NCBI RefSeq assembly: GCF_910596095.1
Contig: NC_056535.1
Location: 5,675,001-5,739,000 of the forward strand
Length of the DNA: 64,000 nucleotides
Origin: Thunnus maccoyii
Taxonomy: Eukaryota; Chordata; Actinopteri; Scombriformes; Scombridae
Direction of reading: 5' to 3'
Part shown: in pieces, positions 11,967 to 23,239 of the stretch
Layout: each line of letters starts with the position of its first letter
How positions within the stretch are numbered: the stretch's first letter is position 1
Notes under the pieces: model-generated
Seen by the model: the letters and a program-made list of their open reading frames with translations, nothing else
The model's database searches: none
Told to the model about the DNA's origin: nothing
Translations under genes and position numbers: made by a program

Positions 11967-14894
11967 CTGCGAGACACAAACATTAAAAACACATGTAAGA
12001 TCTTAAGGAAGTAAATCCACCCTCAGATCAGATATTTTGTGAACGAGTATCACAATTTTCTTTTGTTGTGATTTCCTGCGTTCTAGGACACCGACACTGA
12101 AATCTGATGTTTAGCGGTGATATTTTGATTTTGACATTTGAAACATTTCCTGCTGTCGAGACAATTTATTTGCAGTGGAAATATCACAGTGGGACATCTA
12201 TTTGGCTGGCTATCCACAGGAAAAACTAGAAATTAATTACTCAACAAAAAAAAATGAAAGCAGAAATGAGATGGAAAGTATATCCCCAAGATACAAAATA
12301 CACAGAAATTAATCACACAGAAAAAACATTCCCATAATATACTGGCCTAAACAACTTATTTGGGGCGTAGAGAAGTGAAAAAGAGAGCAGACTTTACGGG
12401 AAAGATGTATTCTTCTATCTCAAGTGTCACAGGAAGAAAGATATACAAGTACACACACAAACCTCATGAGTGTCAGCAAGCACCAGGATGATGTCTCCCT
12501 GTTCAAACTGGAGCAGGCCGTCTTCAGATGCTGCATGGGACTCTAGCGCCACCCCCTGGTGTTAAACATAGATCACATCAATATCAACTAATACTAGGGA
12601 TGATATTTCACACTATTTAAAAGGCTTGGTTCAAACAAAATATTAACTAAACTTTTTTTTTCAAAAAAACAAACAAAAAAACACAGAGCACACTGTCCAC
12701 AGTTTTCATGGTGACTATTTCTTCATTAGAATGTAGTTTCATTGAAAACACTTCAGAATGGTCTGTGGACTACATTTAACATTTTAACAGACTATGTACT
12801 ACACTGTGTTGTAAATGCTACTTGAGCAAATTTTTCACTCTACTGCAATATAAATCTTTAGGAGAACTGAATTCCATATAAGATAAAACATTAAAATATA
12901 CAAGCATATATCCTTCAGTCAATTTAAAGTTAATATTATCCTGTAAATAATTTGAACTGCATATGAAAGAGGGCTATACAAATTAACTCAAACCCATGCT
13001 AGTCTAAGTCACTTTTGAATGAAGAAATAAATGAAAAGTTGAATTCAAAAGCAGTAAAATACACTCTCTCAATTAAATACACTCGGGGGTTTTGTTGTTA
13101 TAGCCTTACTTGGTCTGGTATGACAAGTGGCTTCTGGTGGCTAATTTTAGCTCACGTTATCAAACTTAACTAGATATTTGTGTGTAACTGACAGTACTAG
13201 GTCAGATTGTTGATTTTATGACTGTGTTCTCTACTTGTCCTACTGTTATGCTATGTTTTAGCATTTACCATCATTCTGTATCATATCATCATTAGTGGTC
13301 ACTGTTCATCAAAAGTTACATAGTCTCACTTTGAAGGAATAATGAAACATTTTGGGAAATACACTTGCTGTCTTTTAGAGGGCGAGATGAAAAAGTCAAT
13401 ATCAATCTCATGTTTGTGTGTCAGGGAGCAGGAACGGTAACGTGTTTTTCCTAGCTTATCATAAACTAGAAGCAGGAGGACACAAGCCAAGTTAATCCGG
13501 CTTTTCCAGTATCCCCATCAGATCTCACTCCCATCCCGCCTCTCAGGCTTTAGCATGTAACCTTTCTCTTTCTGCTTCATACAAGGTACAATGCAATATA
13601 ATATGTTCAGTGTTTTCTTTACCTCCACAGTTCCCACACTTTTCACTGTACAACCAAAGTGCCATTTAATCCTCCTGTGATCCAATCTGAGCCTTGTTAT
13701 GATTTCTTCCTTTCTGTTCCTTTCTTTATAGTTCTTTGTTATGACCGACTTTTGTATTTTGTGATACCCCTTTCCTTTCTGGTCTTCCTCCTACCTTTTC
13801 TACCATATCTCTGTTCCTTTCTTCTTAATCACTGCTTTTCCTTCTCCTATTCCAAAACTGGTACTGTTATTACTTTTACAATGCTCTTTTTGCTAGTTTA
13901 TCGGAACACTCATTCTCTTTCAACCCCTCATATGCTGGTACCTAGCAGAACTGAACATCCATACCCCCTCTATGAATGCTTAGCAAACTATAATAAACAT
14001 ATTTCTCAAAATGTTAAACAATTTCCTAAAGCATAGTTGTGTACCTTGTATAGAAAGCCAGGTGGATTCTGGGAATCGGAGTCCTCTCCTGACTCTGCTG
14101 TCTCCTGGTTGCCAGATGCTGCTTCTGTCTCCTCCTGCTCCTCAGCAGGGAGGAGAGGGCCTTCATCTGTGGAGCGGAAGGATAGGCGAGGGGCGGGAAC
14201 TGGTCCAGTTTTGGGCTTGGCATCCTCTGATGGAGGATCACTCATGTTGTCCTGCTCAGGACTTTGAGGGGCTTCGCTATCTGCAGAATCAGGGGGACCG
14301 AACACTTCCTGACTTGCAGCCTCCGGCTTTGGGACGCCCACACCAGAGTCATCTGACTGGTTTGTAGCGAGCTCTGCATCAGCTGCCGCCGCCGCCGCCA
14401 CTGCCTCCTCTGGATTTTCACTCACTGTGCTGTCACTGTTCTCATTGTCACACACCGACTGCCTCTTGGGTGTGTTGATCCCGCTGGAGCTGAGATCGGA
14501 GTCTGAAGAGTTCACATCTTTGGATGAGACACCACTTTCTTCTGGTGAACTGGTTTCTTCAGAGATGCTCTGTGTTCTTTGACCAGGAGAAGAGGGCACA
14601 TTGTCTTTTCCATTTTCAGTGGAGGAATGGATGGAGACGTGGTCAGCTGGGAAAGCTGTATTACAGGGGATGGGATTGGAGATGACAAGGGACTTTCTCT
14701 TCTTTGACTTGCTTGTTGCGCTGTGAGAAGTTGAAGTACAGTAGTTAATTTTGGACTCACAAAGTAACCTTAACCCTTCTATTGTGTTTGAAAAGGGTTT
14801 TCACCCTTAGTGTTTGCGGGTCAAATTTAACCCAAGTTTGAATTCATTAACAAGCGTGTTTGATCTGCTAAGTGACATATTATTCATCCATAAC

Positions 14895-14966
<72 letters not shown>

Positions 14967-17900
14967 TTTGATATTTATGTACCTTAGGCCACATTTAGCT
15001 TACAATGTACAAATCATTTTTAGTTTAAAATAGGCACAATTTTTCTAATTTATTGCTTATGGTGAACAGAACAGGCAGCTATATTATAAGACCATGAGAG
15101 GATCTGATAAACAAAATAATTCCCACAATAACTTGTTTATATTTTCTTATACATTAAAATAAGCAATTATTGTTACATTGGTTGTGTTACGGGTCAAAAT
15201 TGACCACATATACTTGCCAATGAAAAAAGGAGAAAAGTCTAATTTCCAAAGACAACACTTTATTTTGGTCAAGCACACAAGTGTCATCCCCGGCATGGTG
15301 TGTGGGTGTGGGGGTGTGTGTGCGCTGTGCCAGGTGTGTGGTGAGACATCAGAAATATAGTGTGAGAAAACCACAGCCTATATACTGCTACACAGATGGT
15401 GGAACAGGAAATGTGTATGTAAGTGGGTGTAAGTGTAAGTGTGTTTGTGGGGTGTAAGTGTAAGTGTGTTTGGGGGGGGGGGGCTGCATGTCACTCTATA
15501 ATTGAATTCAAGTCAAGACGCTTTCTTTGCATGAAACCTACTATTATTTTTGTTATTCATGGTGGTTTGTCAACATTTAATATGTATTTACCTGCATAAA
15601 CAACCCATAATTACTACCGGGTCAAATTTGACCCATAACACAACAGATGTAACTTTTTTTTTTTTTTTTTAAATATAGGCATTGAAAAAATAAAGAAAAA
15701 GGATCAAAATGTGTTTTATTGTATTCAGTAGGCCATTGTAGAGAATGTAATGAAGCCTTGTTTTGATCAGAAAAAAATTAAAGTTTCACACTTTCACACA
15801 TCTAAACTTGAAAACGGTTCAAATTTGACCCAAGCACAATAGGAGGGTTAAAAGAAGAACTTGTGTATGTTATAGGCTTAAGTACAAATATTACCTAAAC
15901 TAGACAAGGTATTCCCTGTTGGGAGCACCATAACCACAGATGAGAAAACATGTGCAACATGGAGCCATACCTGTTCAGACCCTTGATGATGAAAGCTTTC
16001 CCTGAGTGTTGAGTCTCCAGTTTCTTCATCACATTGTACAGCTCATGGTTCAGCTGCAATTCAAAGTGCAACATAAACACACTACCTCACAACACAAATA
16101 CCATGTCTTACATCTCATTTAAAGATCCAGTTCTAAGAGTTTTCTTGGCATTTTTTACACCAATAAATACTTCACATTACTAGTATGAGAGTGAGCACAT
16201 GAAAGGATCTGTGTCGTATCTTACCACGCTCATTTCCTTATAGAAGACATCTCTCAGGTTTGATATGTTTTGGAACACCGTCACATAGCAGCCTATCCGG
16301 CTACAGAGACAAAAAAAACTCTTTCAGTTCATCCACACGACCTTCTTGAATAAGTTACAAGTCAAGTACTCTGTTTTTTTTTAGCTCTCTATGATCAGAT
16401 CAGTTCTTACTTAAAATGACATTTAAGATCTCCTGAAGCAGATATTCAACCAAGATGACATAACAGAAAAGTTGTATGCAAACACGTCTCAGAAACTAAA
16501 TATGACATTTCATACCAAAGAGTGTGTGTCTGTGTGTTCACAGATTCAGTCTTATTTGGCAAGTGAACGCCATCCAAATGTAGCACAAATTTGAACCAAA
16601 TTTTCAGAAAATTGGCAAAAGAAAATACAAATTAATGCACGTTTCCATCCACTACTGTTATGCAAATATTAGGAGATGGGCTCATAAAAGGTAAACAGTT
16701 GGTGGCTTTAATACTCAAGTCGACTATCATTGACTCATTGCAGAGAAACAGGGCACAATGAGATGACATAACTGAAAGAGTGCCCGTCAGACCTCAAACA
16801 ATCAAAAAATGATGTGGAAAATATGATGGAAATATGGAATCTGTTTGTTTCATGTATTAATTTGAGGAGCATAACAGTCTCCCCATCAGTCGACACAGAT
16901 CTGAGGTTTGGCTTTTCAAGTGTCTCTTCAAATTTCCAGCATTTCCACTCAACTTCTCACCTTTTATCTATACAAAAAGATATTTCACCTTTCATCCTCT
17001 CATTATCCCAAATTCCACTGAAAGATTCCTCTAAGTTTTATCTAAGACTGCGTTCATTTGCTATGGTCAACCATACCTTTGATAAAGGACAGGCAGCTCC
17101 TCTCTCAGCTCGTTATTTATTTCTTCAAAGACATTCTGGGCTTTGTTGAACTCTTCCTCTGCCTGTTACACAGCATTTGAAAGCAGAAGTTAGTTTTAAA
17201 AAAACTTACAGATGAACCACTTTCTTATCAGCTGTGCTCTACCACTCTCTGTGCTCTGTAATACTATGCTACCTTAGTTATTTTGGCTTCATCTTTTTTC
17301 TTAGCACTCTGTAGTGCCTCCAGGTGGTGACGTGCTGAATCGTAGTCCACCAGCTTACGACCGCGTTTAGATACTCGTTCCTGAGAAACAGATGACATTT
17401 TTTTCATTAAGCATATGTCCTGCCACCATTCATGCAGGCAGTTCCAATCATTAAGAGGATGGATCATCCTTTCATGTGCCATCAAAAATCAGACTGGTGG
17501 TGTCTGAGAGACCCAAAAAGCCATTGTAGTATTTGCGTGCAGGAACTGATTCTAATTAAAAAGCATCAGCTTACCTTGACCTCAGGGAACTGGCTTGTAT
17601 AGTTCTCCATGGTGCGGACAATCTGGTCACTCATTTTCTCTTCATAGTCGTTCCACAGTAAGTCTTCACTCTGAGAGACACAGTTTGTATCACATCATTA
17701 TAAAAAGCTTGACAGACTTAAACTAACAATATACAGCAACTGACCTATGAAGGAGATGGGTTATGATCCTGCTTTTTTGATCCTGTTTTTGAAGGCAACT
17801 TAAATGAGTACCTCAACCACTATTTTCATCAACACTAGTGTAATGGAGGAAATACTGTTCATAATAAGAAAGCCAGTTAGAAATATTAATATTTTATGAC

Positions 17901-20900
17901 AATTTATTATTTGTCTAATTTTGTTTTTATTCAAAAACATGTCATTCTCTTTTATTCCATGTTTTACTTGTCCTTGCTGTAACCTAATAAGCTGTTAAAT
18001 TATGCTTAAACTGTAATTCAGTTTAAGTATTATCAAAGGGAGGACATTAGGTCAAAACAAATTGATATTTTGAAAAAGAGGAATGTCTAACATATTTCTC
18101 ACAAATTTGTCAAACTTCAAATATATGACAGTATTGTACCATTTAATCTGGAACATCTGGGTAGGATCTGTGTGTTTGCTTTGAACTGTTTGCTGGGATG
18201 TGCATAATAATAATAATAATAATAATAACCCCCCAAGTGAGCTAATAAATACAAAAACAAGCTCCCACAACATCTTTTTTTTGCAATTTGGCAAGCTTGA
18301 GCTAAATAATAATATAGTGATGAAATTTTGTAGACAATGAAATCAATGACAATGAAAACAATCTGTCTCCAGTATAATGTGATAATGTGACTTTTTTGTA
18401 TCTAAAGCTGCACTGATCTATAGTGTTATTTGAACAATGTTAAAATGACTACGTGTAATGTGAAAGAGGTTGCTCACAGTGACAAACCCACATTGAATTA
18501 TTACCCAACTCTGCAGTTTCCCTCAGCTCTACAAACCACTTTAGCTTCTTTCAGCTCATTGTTTTTGGTTTTACAGGCCACAACTTTACTGTTTAGTTTC
18601 AGTCTAAGTTCTGTCTTCAGCCAAATTTCCAGCAGCAGCAGGCAGTTGTTAGGTTCAGCATAAAAACTATGATTAACCCACTGTACACAACCCGCCTACC
18701 ATCAAATAGCAGACAGTCAGTAAGTAGCTGGTGAAAATAGTGAAGTATGAAGGAGCAGACCAACCCAGAGCTGAAAGTGACAGTGCATGAAGTGAATGAC
18801 AGTGACTCCAGATAAATGTTAACGTTGCTCCGTGTCTGCTGGATGTGTAAATGGGCAACTTTTTGCTAGCATGTTAACCATATCAACTTTAAAAGGCCAT
18901 TATATGTCAGACTTGCTTGTGATGTACCATTTGTTGTGGAGTTTCATCCCCAAGCGGCCAAAACACAACTGATTAATACTGTTTTAACTTTGTATGTACC
19001 TAATGAGAGCAAAATGTGGACCACTCTACTCTGGAAACAGAAGGTTCCGTAGTAACTTGGATCAAGCTTCCCAAATTTCCTGACAATAAGCCTGACTAAC
19101 CACAATGAACTAGATTTTATCGACTGATCTGGCTTTGGGGGTCCAACCCTCAGGTATCTGTTCAAGCAAACAACACATCATGAACATACTTCTATAATGA
19201 CAGCAAGGTCTTCCATTCCGTTCCAGTCTGGTTCGTAGATGTCTCGCAATGTCTGGGACAGCCGCTTGGATGTCTCGTGCACGGCTGTGGAAAGGAACAG
19301 GAAATTGTAGGAGGACAAGAAAAAATGTAATGTAATCATAACCCCTGAAAGATCAACTTATCATCTAGAATCAGCAGCATACAGCACTGCAGTGGTATTG
19401 TTTTTAAGGTTTGCGGCTCTGTTGCTACACCCACAACGAGAAGGTCAGAACAACACTGGCTTCCTGACTGGAGCTCACAATGCAGGAGCAACAGCTGACA
19501 ACACTAGAAAAGCAACGGTTCCTCGCACATGAATCATATACACGATGCTGCGTCTGCTGTTTTCACTGTAGGATTTTATTTGTTCTTGTACAACATGGCA
19601 ACGCAGACAGTATTGCAAAAGTTGACACAGGATCCAAGAATAGAGGAAAGTCACTTCCCTATTATTCACGAACTCTCCTGGGCAATGAGTGGCATTCTGC
19701 TAACACTGCGTTGTGTGTCTGTATATGCTTTCCAAACCTACCTTTCACTGCTGCATAGTAGGCTTTGACATCTTTAAGCAACCTGCCTCCATCCATCTGT
19801 GTGCATAAGGAAAATACAGGGCAGAAAATAAGTCAAATACCAAGAAGTTAAATTCAGTGACAGTGAGTGTGTGGTGTGATCTGAGCCATTTGTGCTTCAT
19901 CATTTCCTCAAGATGATGAAATCAATGTGTGCTTCTTTTGGACTGCACATGCATTTTGTTTGCAATATATCCTTTTTCTGCATCTATTTCCAAGCTGCAA
20001 ATAAACAACAAAATTATACAATCTGACCACAATGTGGAGTTGAAATTGAACAGCAATCACTACATTTGATGTGGTGATGGTAGTGGTGAAGTGAAAGCAG
20101 CGCGTCAGCTTCCTTCCTGTTGCTCCTCTGTCAGTTTCCCTCCGATATGTATTGCAGTTGCTGAACTTAACACAGGGAGAGCATTGAGCAACTAGAATCC
20201 TTCCAAAGACCAAGACTGGGTCAAGTTATACGTTCATAAACATGTGAAAAGCCCTTTAAAATGGATATGTCATTTCTTTTAGTATCAAGGGTTATCAGTA
20301 TGTCTGTAGAATAGATAAGACACTTAGAGATAATTGCATCGTATTTCAACTATTTCCTGTTTTCAAGGCCAAGCTGCTTGTCTGAACTTGTGGGTTGGTG
20401 TCTCAGTGCCATCACAGCCAAAACACAATACTGTCCTTTTTTAGACTTAGTGCTACATTTAACTAGAGATCTTTAGATCCTTGGTGAGGGCGATAAAATC
20501 AGTTATTTAACTATAAAAGTGGATTAAAGCAAAGACTTTGCAGAGTCTTGCATAGCAAAGGGGTAGAGAGACATTCTCATGTTAAAAAAGTAATGTGTTG
20601 GTGTACCTGTTGTTTGTTGAGGCTCTGGGAACATTGCTCAAACTGTTCGTCCTTGGTCTCCATGGTTTTGCCCAGTTTCTGAAGGACCTGAGACAGGACA
20701 ACATAGAAAGAGTAAGAGTTTATTAGATCATAGGTTTCTAGCATTAAAAGAGTACTCCATCAATTTAGCATTGCACTCCTATAACACTGTTGGACTCACG
20801 ATCAAAATTGATGCAGCAGAACCAAAGATTTTTTTTTTTTTTTTTATTCCATGCATTCTTCTTGTTTGTCAAAACCTGGCGCCTACATTACCTAGAATGC

Positions 20901-22845
20901 AACTTGACTCGATTCACTCAACTGTACAGATAAAGTGCGTTATGCTGGTAGCGACTAACGTAGCCTCAAGCCGCTAACCTCAAGTAGAGATGAGGAGCGG
21001 GCTACAGAGGTCTGGTAACCTTTCTGATTTTTTTCATATTCAAACTTGTAGCCTTCAGCCCCAACTGACTCTGACTCAAGTGACATCACTTGAGGCAATT
21101 TATCAGATTTCACACAGCTCCCTCTGGAGGCACAAAAGGATTTAGACTACTTTTTTCACATATGCAGTAGTGCTACTCCTCAACACCTGGAAACACTGAT
21201 ATGAAAAATTAGTGGAGTTCCCCTTTAATGATTATAGTCTGACCAATACTGGATTTTTGAGGCTGATACCGATAGCAATGCTCTAAAGTTTTAAAAAATT
21301 TGATAATGATACAGCCTCTGAATTTTTTTTAAATTTTTTTTTTTTACATGAACAAATAGTTTTGGGACCCTTTAAATTAACTTTTAAAGAATTGTGACCA
21401 CATTTTGTATTAAAAAGCACATAAAATAAACTTGTCAGTGCTCTCTGGTGGACAAACACTGTTTCTAAATTACCTCAAACATATCTCTGGCATTTCTGTA
21501 CTGCAACTTCTTATTACTTTCGCAAATACTGATATATCTGCAATCAGCTAATGACAGGATGCATCAGCATATATTGGACCAGGTGACTTATCAGTCTAGC
21601 ACCCTTAATCATAACAGACTAATGCACCATGTACCACACTCCCATGCCTCACCTAAACTGAATACAAGTGATTAACCATTACAATGTCCTTCACAGTCTG
21701 TTGCATGCAGCTGTTTGAAAGACTGAATGACACATAGCACACGACCTTTAACTTTAAATCTGCAACAAAGACTCTCATTATTATTATATCCTCTCATTTT
21801 CCATGCTTTTAAAAAGATCCCTGAATCACCAAAATAGCCTTTGGTCTTGCAGCTTCAGAGTATACAAACTCCAGATAGACATTGTAGGTGCTGTTTTAGA
21901 GGTGAGACAGCAAAATCAAACAAGTCCACCACAAACTGAGATAGAAAGGCTCAGCAAGTGAGAGGAAGTGCACAGTCAGGAAGTGGTAGCTGGTGTGTCC
22001 GTACACAGCTGTGCAGAACTGAACAACACCATGAGTGCTGCAACAGGGAAAGTCCAAGATATTGTTTTATTAATGCAATCAGGAATACAGCCAAAGGGCA
22101 ATCATTCAAATGTGGACAATTAAAAACATAAAACAGACCTTTGGCTTAAATTCTTAAACATTGAACAGCCTGTGTAGAACATTTGCCCTTTCTCTTATGG
22201 CCAGTATCATATGTTATATGTATGTTAAATTTTATCCCCTCACCTCAATGGCAGCATTTCATCATGAGTTAGAACTTGGTAGAGATCTATATAACGGTAC
22301 TGTTATATAAATGAGGCAGAATGGGAAGGCAGTAGTGATTACAACATATTTCCTTAGAAAGACAGCCATGCTTGTGCATGCTCTCACGTGCCAATTTCAA
22401 CTAAGGTAAATATTAAGATAAAAAACTTACACTAATTTTCCTCTGACACACTCTTTATGACGTTGCTTGTCTCTACATGGAAGCCACATGTAATAATACA
22501 AGCTACACTCCCTTCTGACATGTGTGGTGTTCCAAAGAAAACGTTACTGAAGTAGTTCTGAGGAAGAGACTGGTTGCCATTACAGCTGGACTAGTAATGA
22601 GTCAATATCACCAAAGGATTTAAAGCTGGTTGACAAAGCCAGCTAGAATTATCTGTCTTATTGCTTACCAAACTGATAACAATGCCTCTAGTGAACAGTT
22701 AAGAAGTTAGATGGACCCAATGTAACTTTATAAACTTGGTTTCCCTGCTCACCTTCTCCTGAGCTCGATTCAAGGACTTCTGGACCCGTTTGGCGAAGAA
22801 TCCGGCTCCGGCCTGGATGTTCGGGCCCACTTTATTCTCTGCCAT
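11853..22845 (-). CDS. bin2: Bridging integrator 2 (N-BAR protein), complete, 12 coding exons
   Basis: BIN2 is a cytosolic amphiphysin-family protein that binds and curves membranes through its BAR domain; in mammals it acts in podosomes, phagocytosis and leukocyte motility. Coding exons, in order: 22845-22753, 20687-20607, 19796-19742, 19284-19190, 17670-17575, 17380-17273, 17162-17077, 16300-16225, 16053-15971, 14720-14045, 12555-12463 and 11966-11853. All borders are GT/AG and phases join to one frame of about 551 residues. Residues 1-250 form the N-BAR domain ([44 protein letters not shown]). Residues 258-483 are a Ser/Glu-rich linker and 484-551 an SH3-like fold. KKRKSLVIS after the BAR matches BIN2 (RRSLVIS), not AMPH or BIN1. 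Human BIN2 lacks the SH3. The start is ACGATGG, a good Kozak context. The gene is divergent from txnrd3. Confidence 0.93.
12463..12555 (-). CDS. bin2: bin2 exon 11: SH3 first half
   Basis: Encodes [16 protein letters not shown] and [15 protein letters not shown], 31 codons, phase 0 at both ends. QGDIILVL matches the conserved GDVVLV strand of amphiphysin and BIN1 SH3 domains. The tyrosine-bearing ALYDY-equivalent position is replaced by ALESHA. Confidence 0.9.
13335..13500. repeat. Partial copy of the foldback MITE family, in bin2 intron 10
   Basis: Contains AAACATTTTGGGAAATACAC, GCGAGATGAAAAAGTCAATA and CAATCTCATGTTTGTGTGTC. These are diverged versions of the end sequences of the element at 10895-11379. 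Only one arm is evident. Confidence 0.5.
14045..14720 (-). CDS. bin2: bin2 exon 10: large acidic linker exon
   Basis: A 676-nt exon encoding residues 259-483. It opens with the basic [12 protein letters not shown] block that identifies BIN2. It continues as Ser/Glu/Asp-rich, probably disordered sequence with an alanine run ([13 protein letters not shown]) encoded by GCN repeats at about 14385-14402. A PVPAPR motif follows, and the exon ends in PPGFLYK, the junction that precedes the SH3 in amphiphysin. The donor is AAG|GTACAC. Length fits the single large variable exon of this family. Confidence 0.92.
14774..15847. mobile_element. Non-autonomous piggyBac-like element, 1074 bp
   Basis: The left end reads CCCTTCTATTGTG and the right end CACAATAGGAGGG, inverted repeats of 13 bp with one mismatch. 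Both ends abut a TTAA (14770-14773 and 15848-15851), the piggyBac target-site duplication. GGTCAAATTTGACCC-type subterminal palindromes lie near 14819, 15620 and 15817. No transposase frame remains, so this is a MITE. It contains a GT/AT microsatellite. It lies in bin2 intron 9. Confidence 0.85.
14898..14966. repeat. (GT)n(AT)n(AC)n microsatellite
   Basis: GT repeats pass into about 20 AT units and then AC repeats, giving a self-complementary tract inside the piggyBac-like element. Length is likely polymorphic. Confidence 0.9.
15971..16053 (-). CDS. bin2: bin2 exon 9: end of BAR domain
   Basis: Encodes [20 protein letters not shown] followed by FIIKGLN and two bases of a split Ser codon. It matches the last BAR helix (LNHNLYEVMSKLEKQHSNK in human BIN2). 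The downstream intron hosts the piggyBac-like element. Confidence 0.93.
16225..16300 (-). CDS. bin2: bin2 exon 8: BAR domain helix
   Basis: Encodes [20 protein letters not shown] and KEMSV. The [19 protein letters not shown] block is the signature that matches BIN2 rather than BIN1 (RVGFYVNTFQ). Confidence 0.93.
17077..17162 (-). CDS. bin2: bin2 exon 7: BAR domain helix
   Basis: Encodes [20 protein letters not shown], then EELPVLYQ, ending in two bases (AG) completed by the C at the start of exon 8. It corresponds to the [19 protein letters not shown] segment of human BIN2. Confidence 0.93.
17273..17380 (-). CDS. bin2: bin2 exon 6: BAR core
   Basis: Encodes 36 codons including [20 protein letters not shown], the most conserved block of the amphiphysin family, then [10 protein letters not shown]. 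Both borders are phase 0 with donor AAG|GTAGC. Confidence 0.95.
17575..17670 (-). CDS. bin2: bin2 exon 5: BAR domain
   Basis: Encodes [20 protein letters not shown], then [12 protein letters not shown], 32 codons, phase 0. LLW-DYEEK and QFPEVK match the amphiphysin family. Confidence 0.93.
18403..18987. repeat. MITE-like interspersed repeat, copy 3
   Basis: Shares TTTCAGCTCATTGTTTTTGG, CAGCAGCAGGCAG, CTCCGTGTCTGCTGGATG and AAGCGGCCA, in order, with the copies at 5778 and 7645. It starts with TAAAGCTGCACTGATC and ends with GATTAATACTGTTTTAA, diverged terminal inverted repeats. It lies in bin2 intron 4. Confidence 0.6.
19190..19284 (-). CDS. bin2: bin2 exon 4: BAR domain
   Basis: Encodes [20 protein letters not shown], then [11 protein letters not shown], after a split Ala codon (G|CC) shared with exon 3. 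YEPDW is the conserved amphiphysin/BIN1 block. Confidence 0.93.
19742..19796 (-). CDS. bin2: bin2 exon 3: BAR domain
   Basis: A short 55-nt exon encoding [18 protein letters not shown] plus one base. It matches the EGHKLYKDLKNFLSAVK position of human BIN2. Confidence 0.9.
20607..20687 (-). CDS. bin2: bin2 exon 2: N-BAR helix
   Basis: Encodes [20 protein letters not shown] followed by QSLNKQQ, 27 codons, phase 0. [17 protein letters not shown] is the family-wide block following the amphipathic helix. Confidence 0.95.
20744..21228. mobile_element. MITE with about 23-bp terminal inverted repeats
   Basis: The left end is TTAAAAGAGTACTCCATCAA (TTT). The reverse complement of the right end is TTAAAGGGGAACTCCACTAA (TTT). 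There is no coding capacity. Class is uncertain because TTAA forms part of both ends. It sits in bin2 intron 1. Confidence 0.6.
21230..21610. repeat. Probable degenerate interspersed repeat
   Basis: Contains GATACCGATAGCAATGC, ACTGATATATCTGCAATC and ATATATTGGACCAGG. These look like decayed versions of the TCGGCCGATATATCGG repeats common in percomorph genomes. The assignment is from memory of the pattern only. Confidence 0.35.
22753..22845 (-). CDS. bin2: bin2 exon 1: start codon and amphipathic helix
   Basis: Encodes [20 protein letters not shown], then [11 protein letters not shown], 31 codons, donor AAG|GTGAGC. It matches the N-terminal amphipathic helix of N-BAR proteins (GLFAKQVQKKFSRAQEK in human BIN2). 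No ATG precedes it in frame within the open leader. Confidence 0.95.
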
Positions 22846-23239
22846 CGTCAATTTTCTGTGTATCGTCTCCTCACTGAGCGCAATCCGCCGCCCGTCCGCT
22901 TCCTCTTGAGAAACTGCCTCACCGGGGCTGAACTGTAACTTCAATTCAAGGCGATGGAGGTGGAGCAACAATACAGATAGTAAGACACAGGGACCCACAC
23001 ACCCACAAACACTTAAACAAGCAGTGTTCAACCCAGCGGGGAATACAGCCCTTCACATCATCATCACCACCATCATCATCACCATCAGCAGGTCTACTCT
23101 TGTTCAGACTTGTTAGAGGAGTTCTCGGGAACGTGTACTCATCTGTCGTGCAAACATCGTGTAGCCTACACTGTTGCAAAACTGCACCCCGCTCCCATCT
23201 GCCACCCTGCGAAGGTGGAAGTCACCTAACAACACTCAC

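Noticed and set aside
13659..14036. 125-codon plus-strand frame in a bin2 intron
   Set aside because: Phe/Leu-rich translation of T-rich DNA without signature or neighbouring exon.
14011..14367. Plus-strand frames opposite bin2 exon 10
   Set aside because: Shadow of the real coding exon. The minus strand has splice borders, homology and continuation into neighbouring exons.
11853..22845. Assignment of the minus-strand gene to BIN1 or AMPH
   Set aside because: [19 protein letters not shown] and KKRKSLVIS match BIN2; the clathrin/AP-2 region and classical SH3 residues of BIN1/AMPH are missing.
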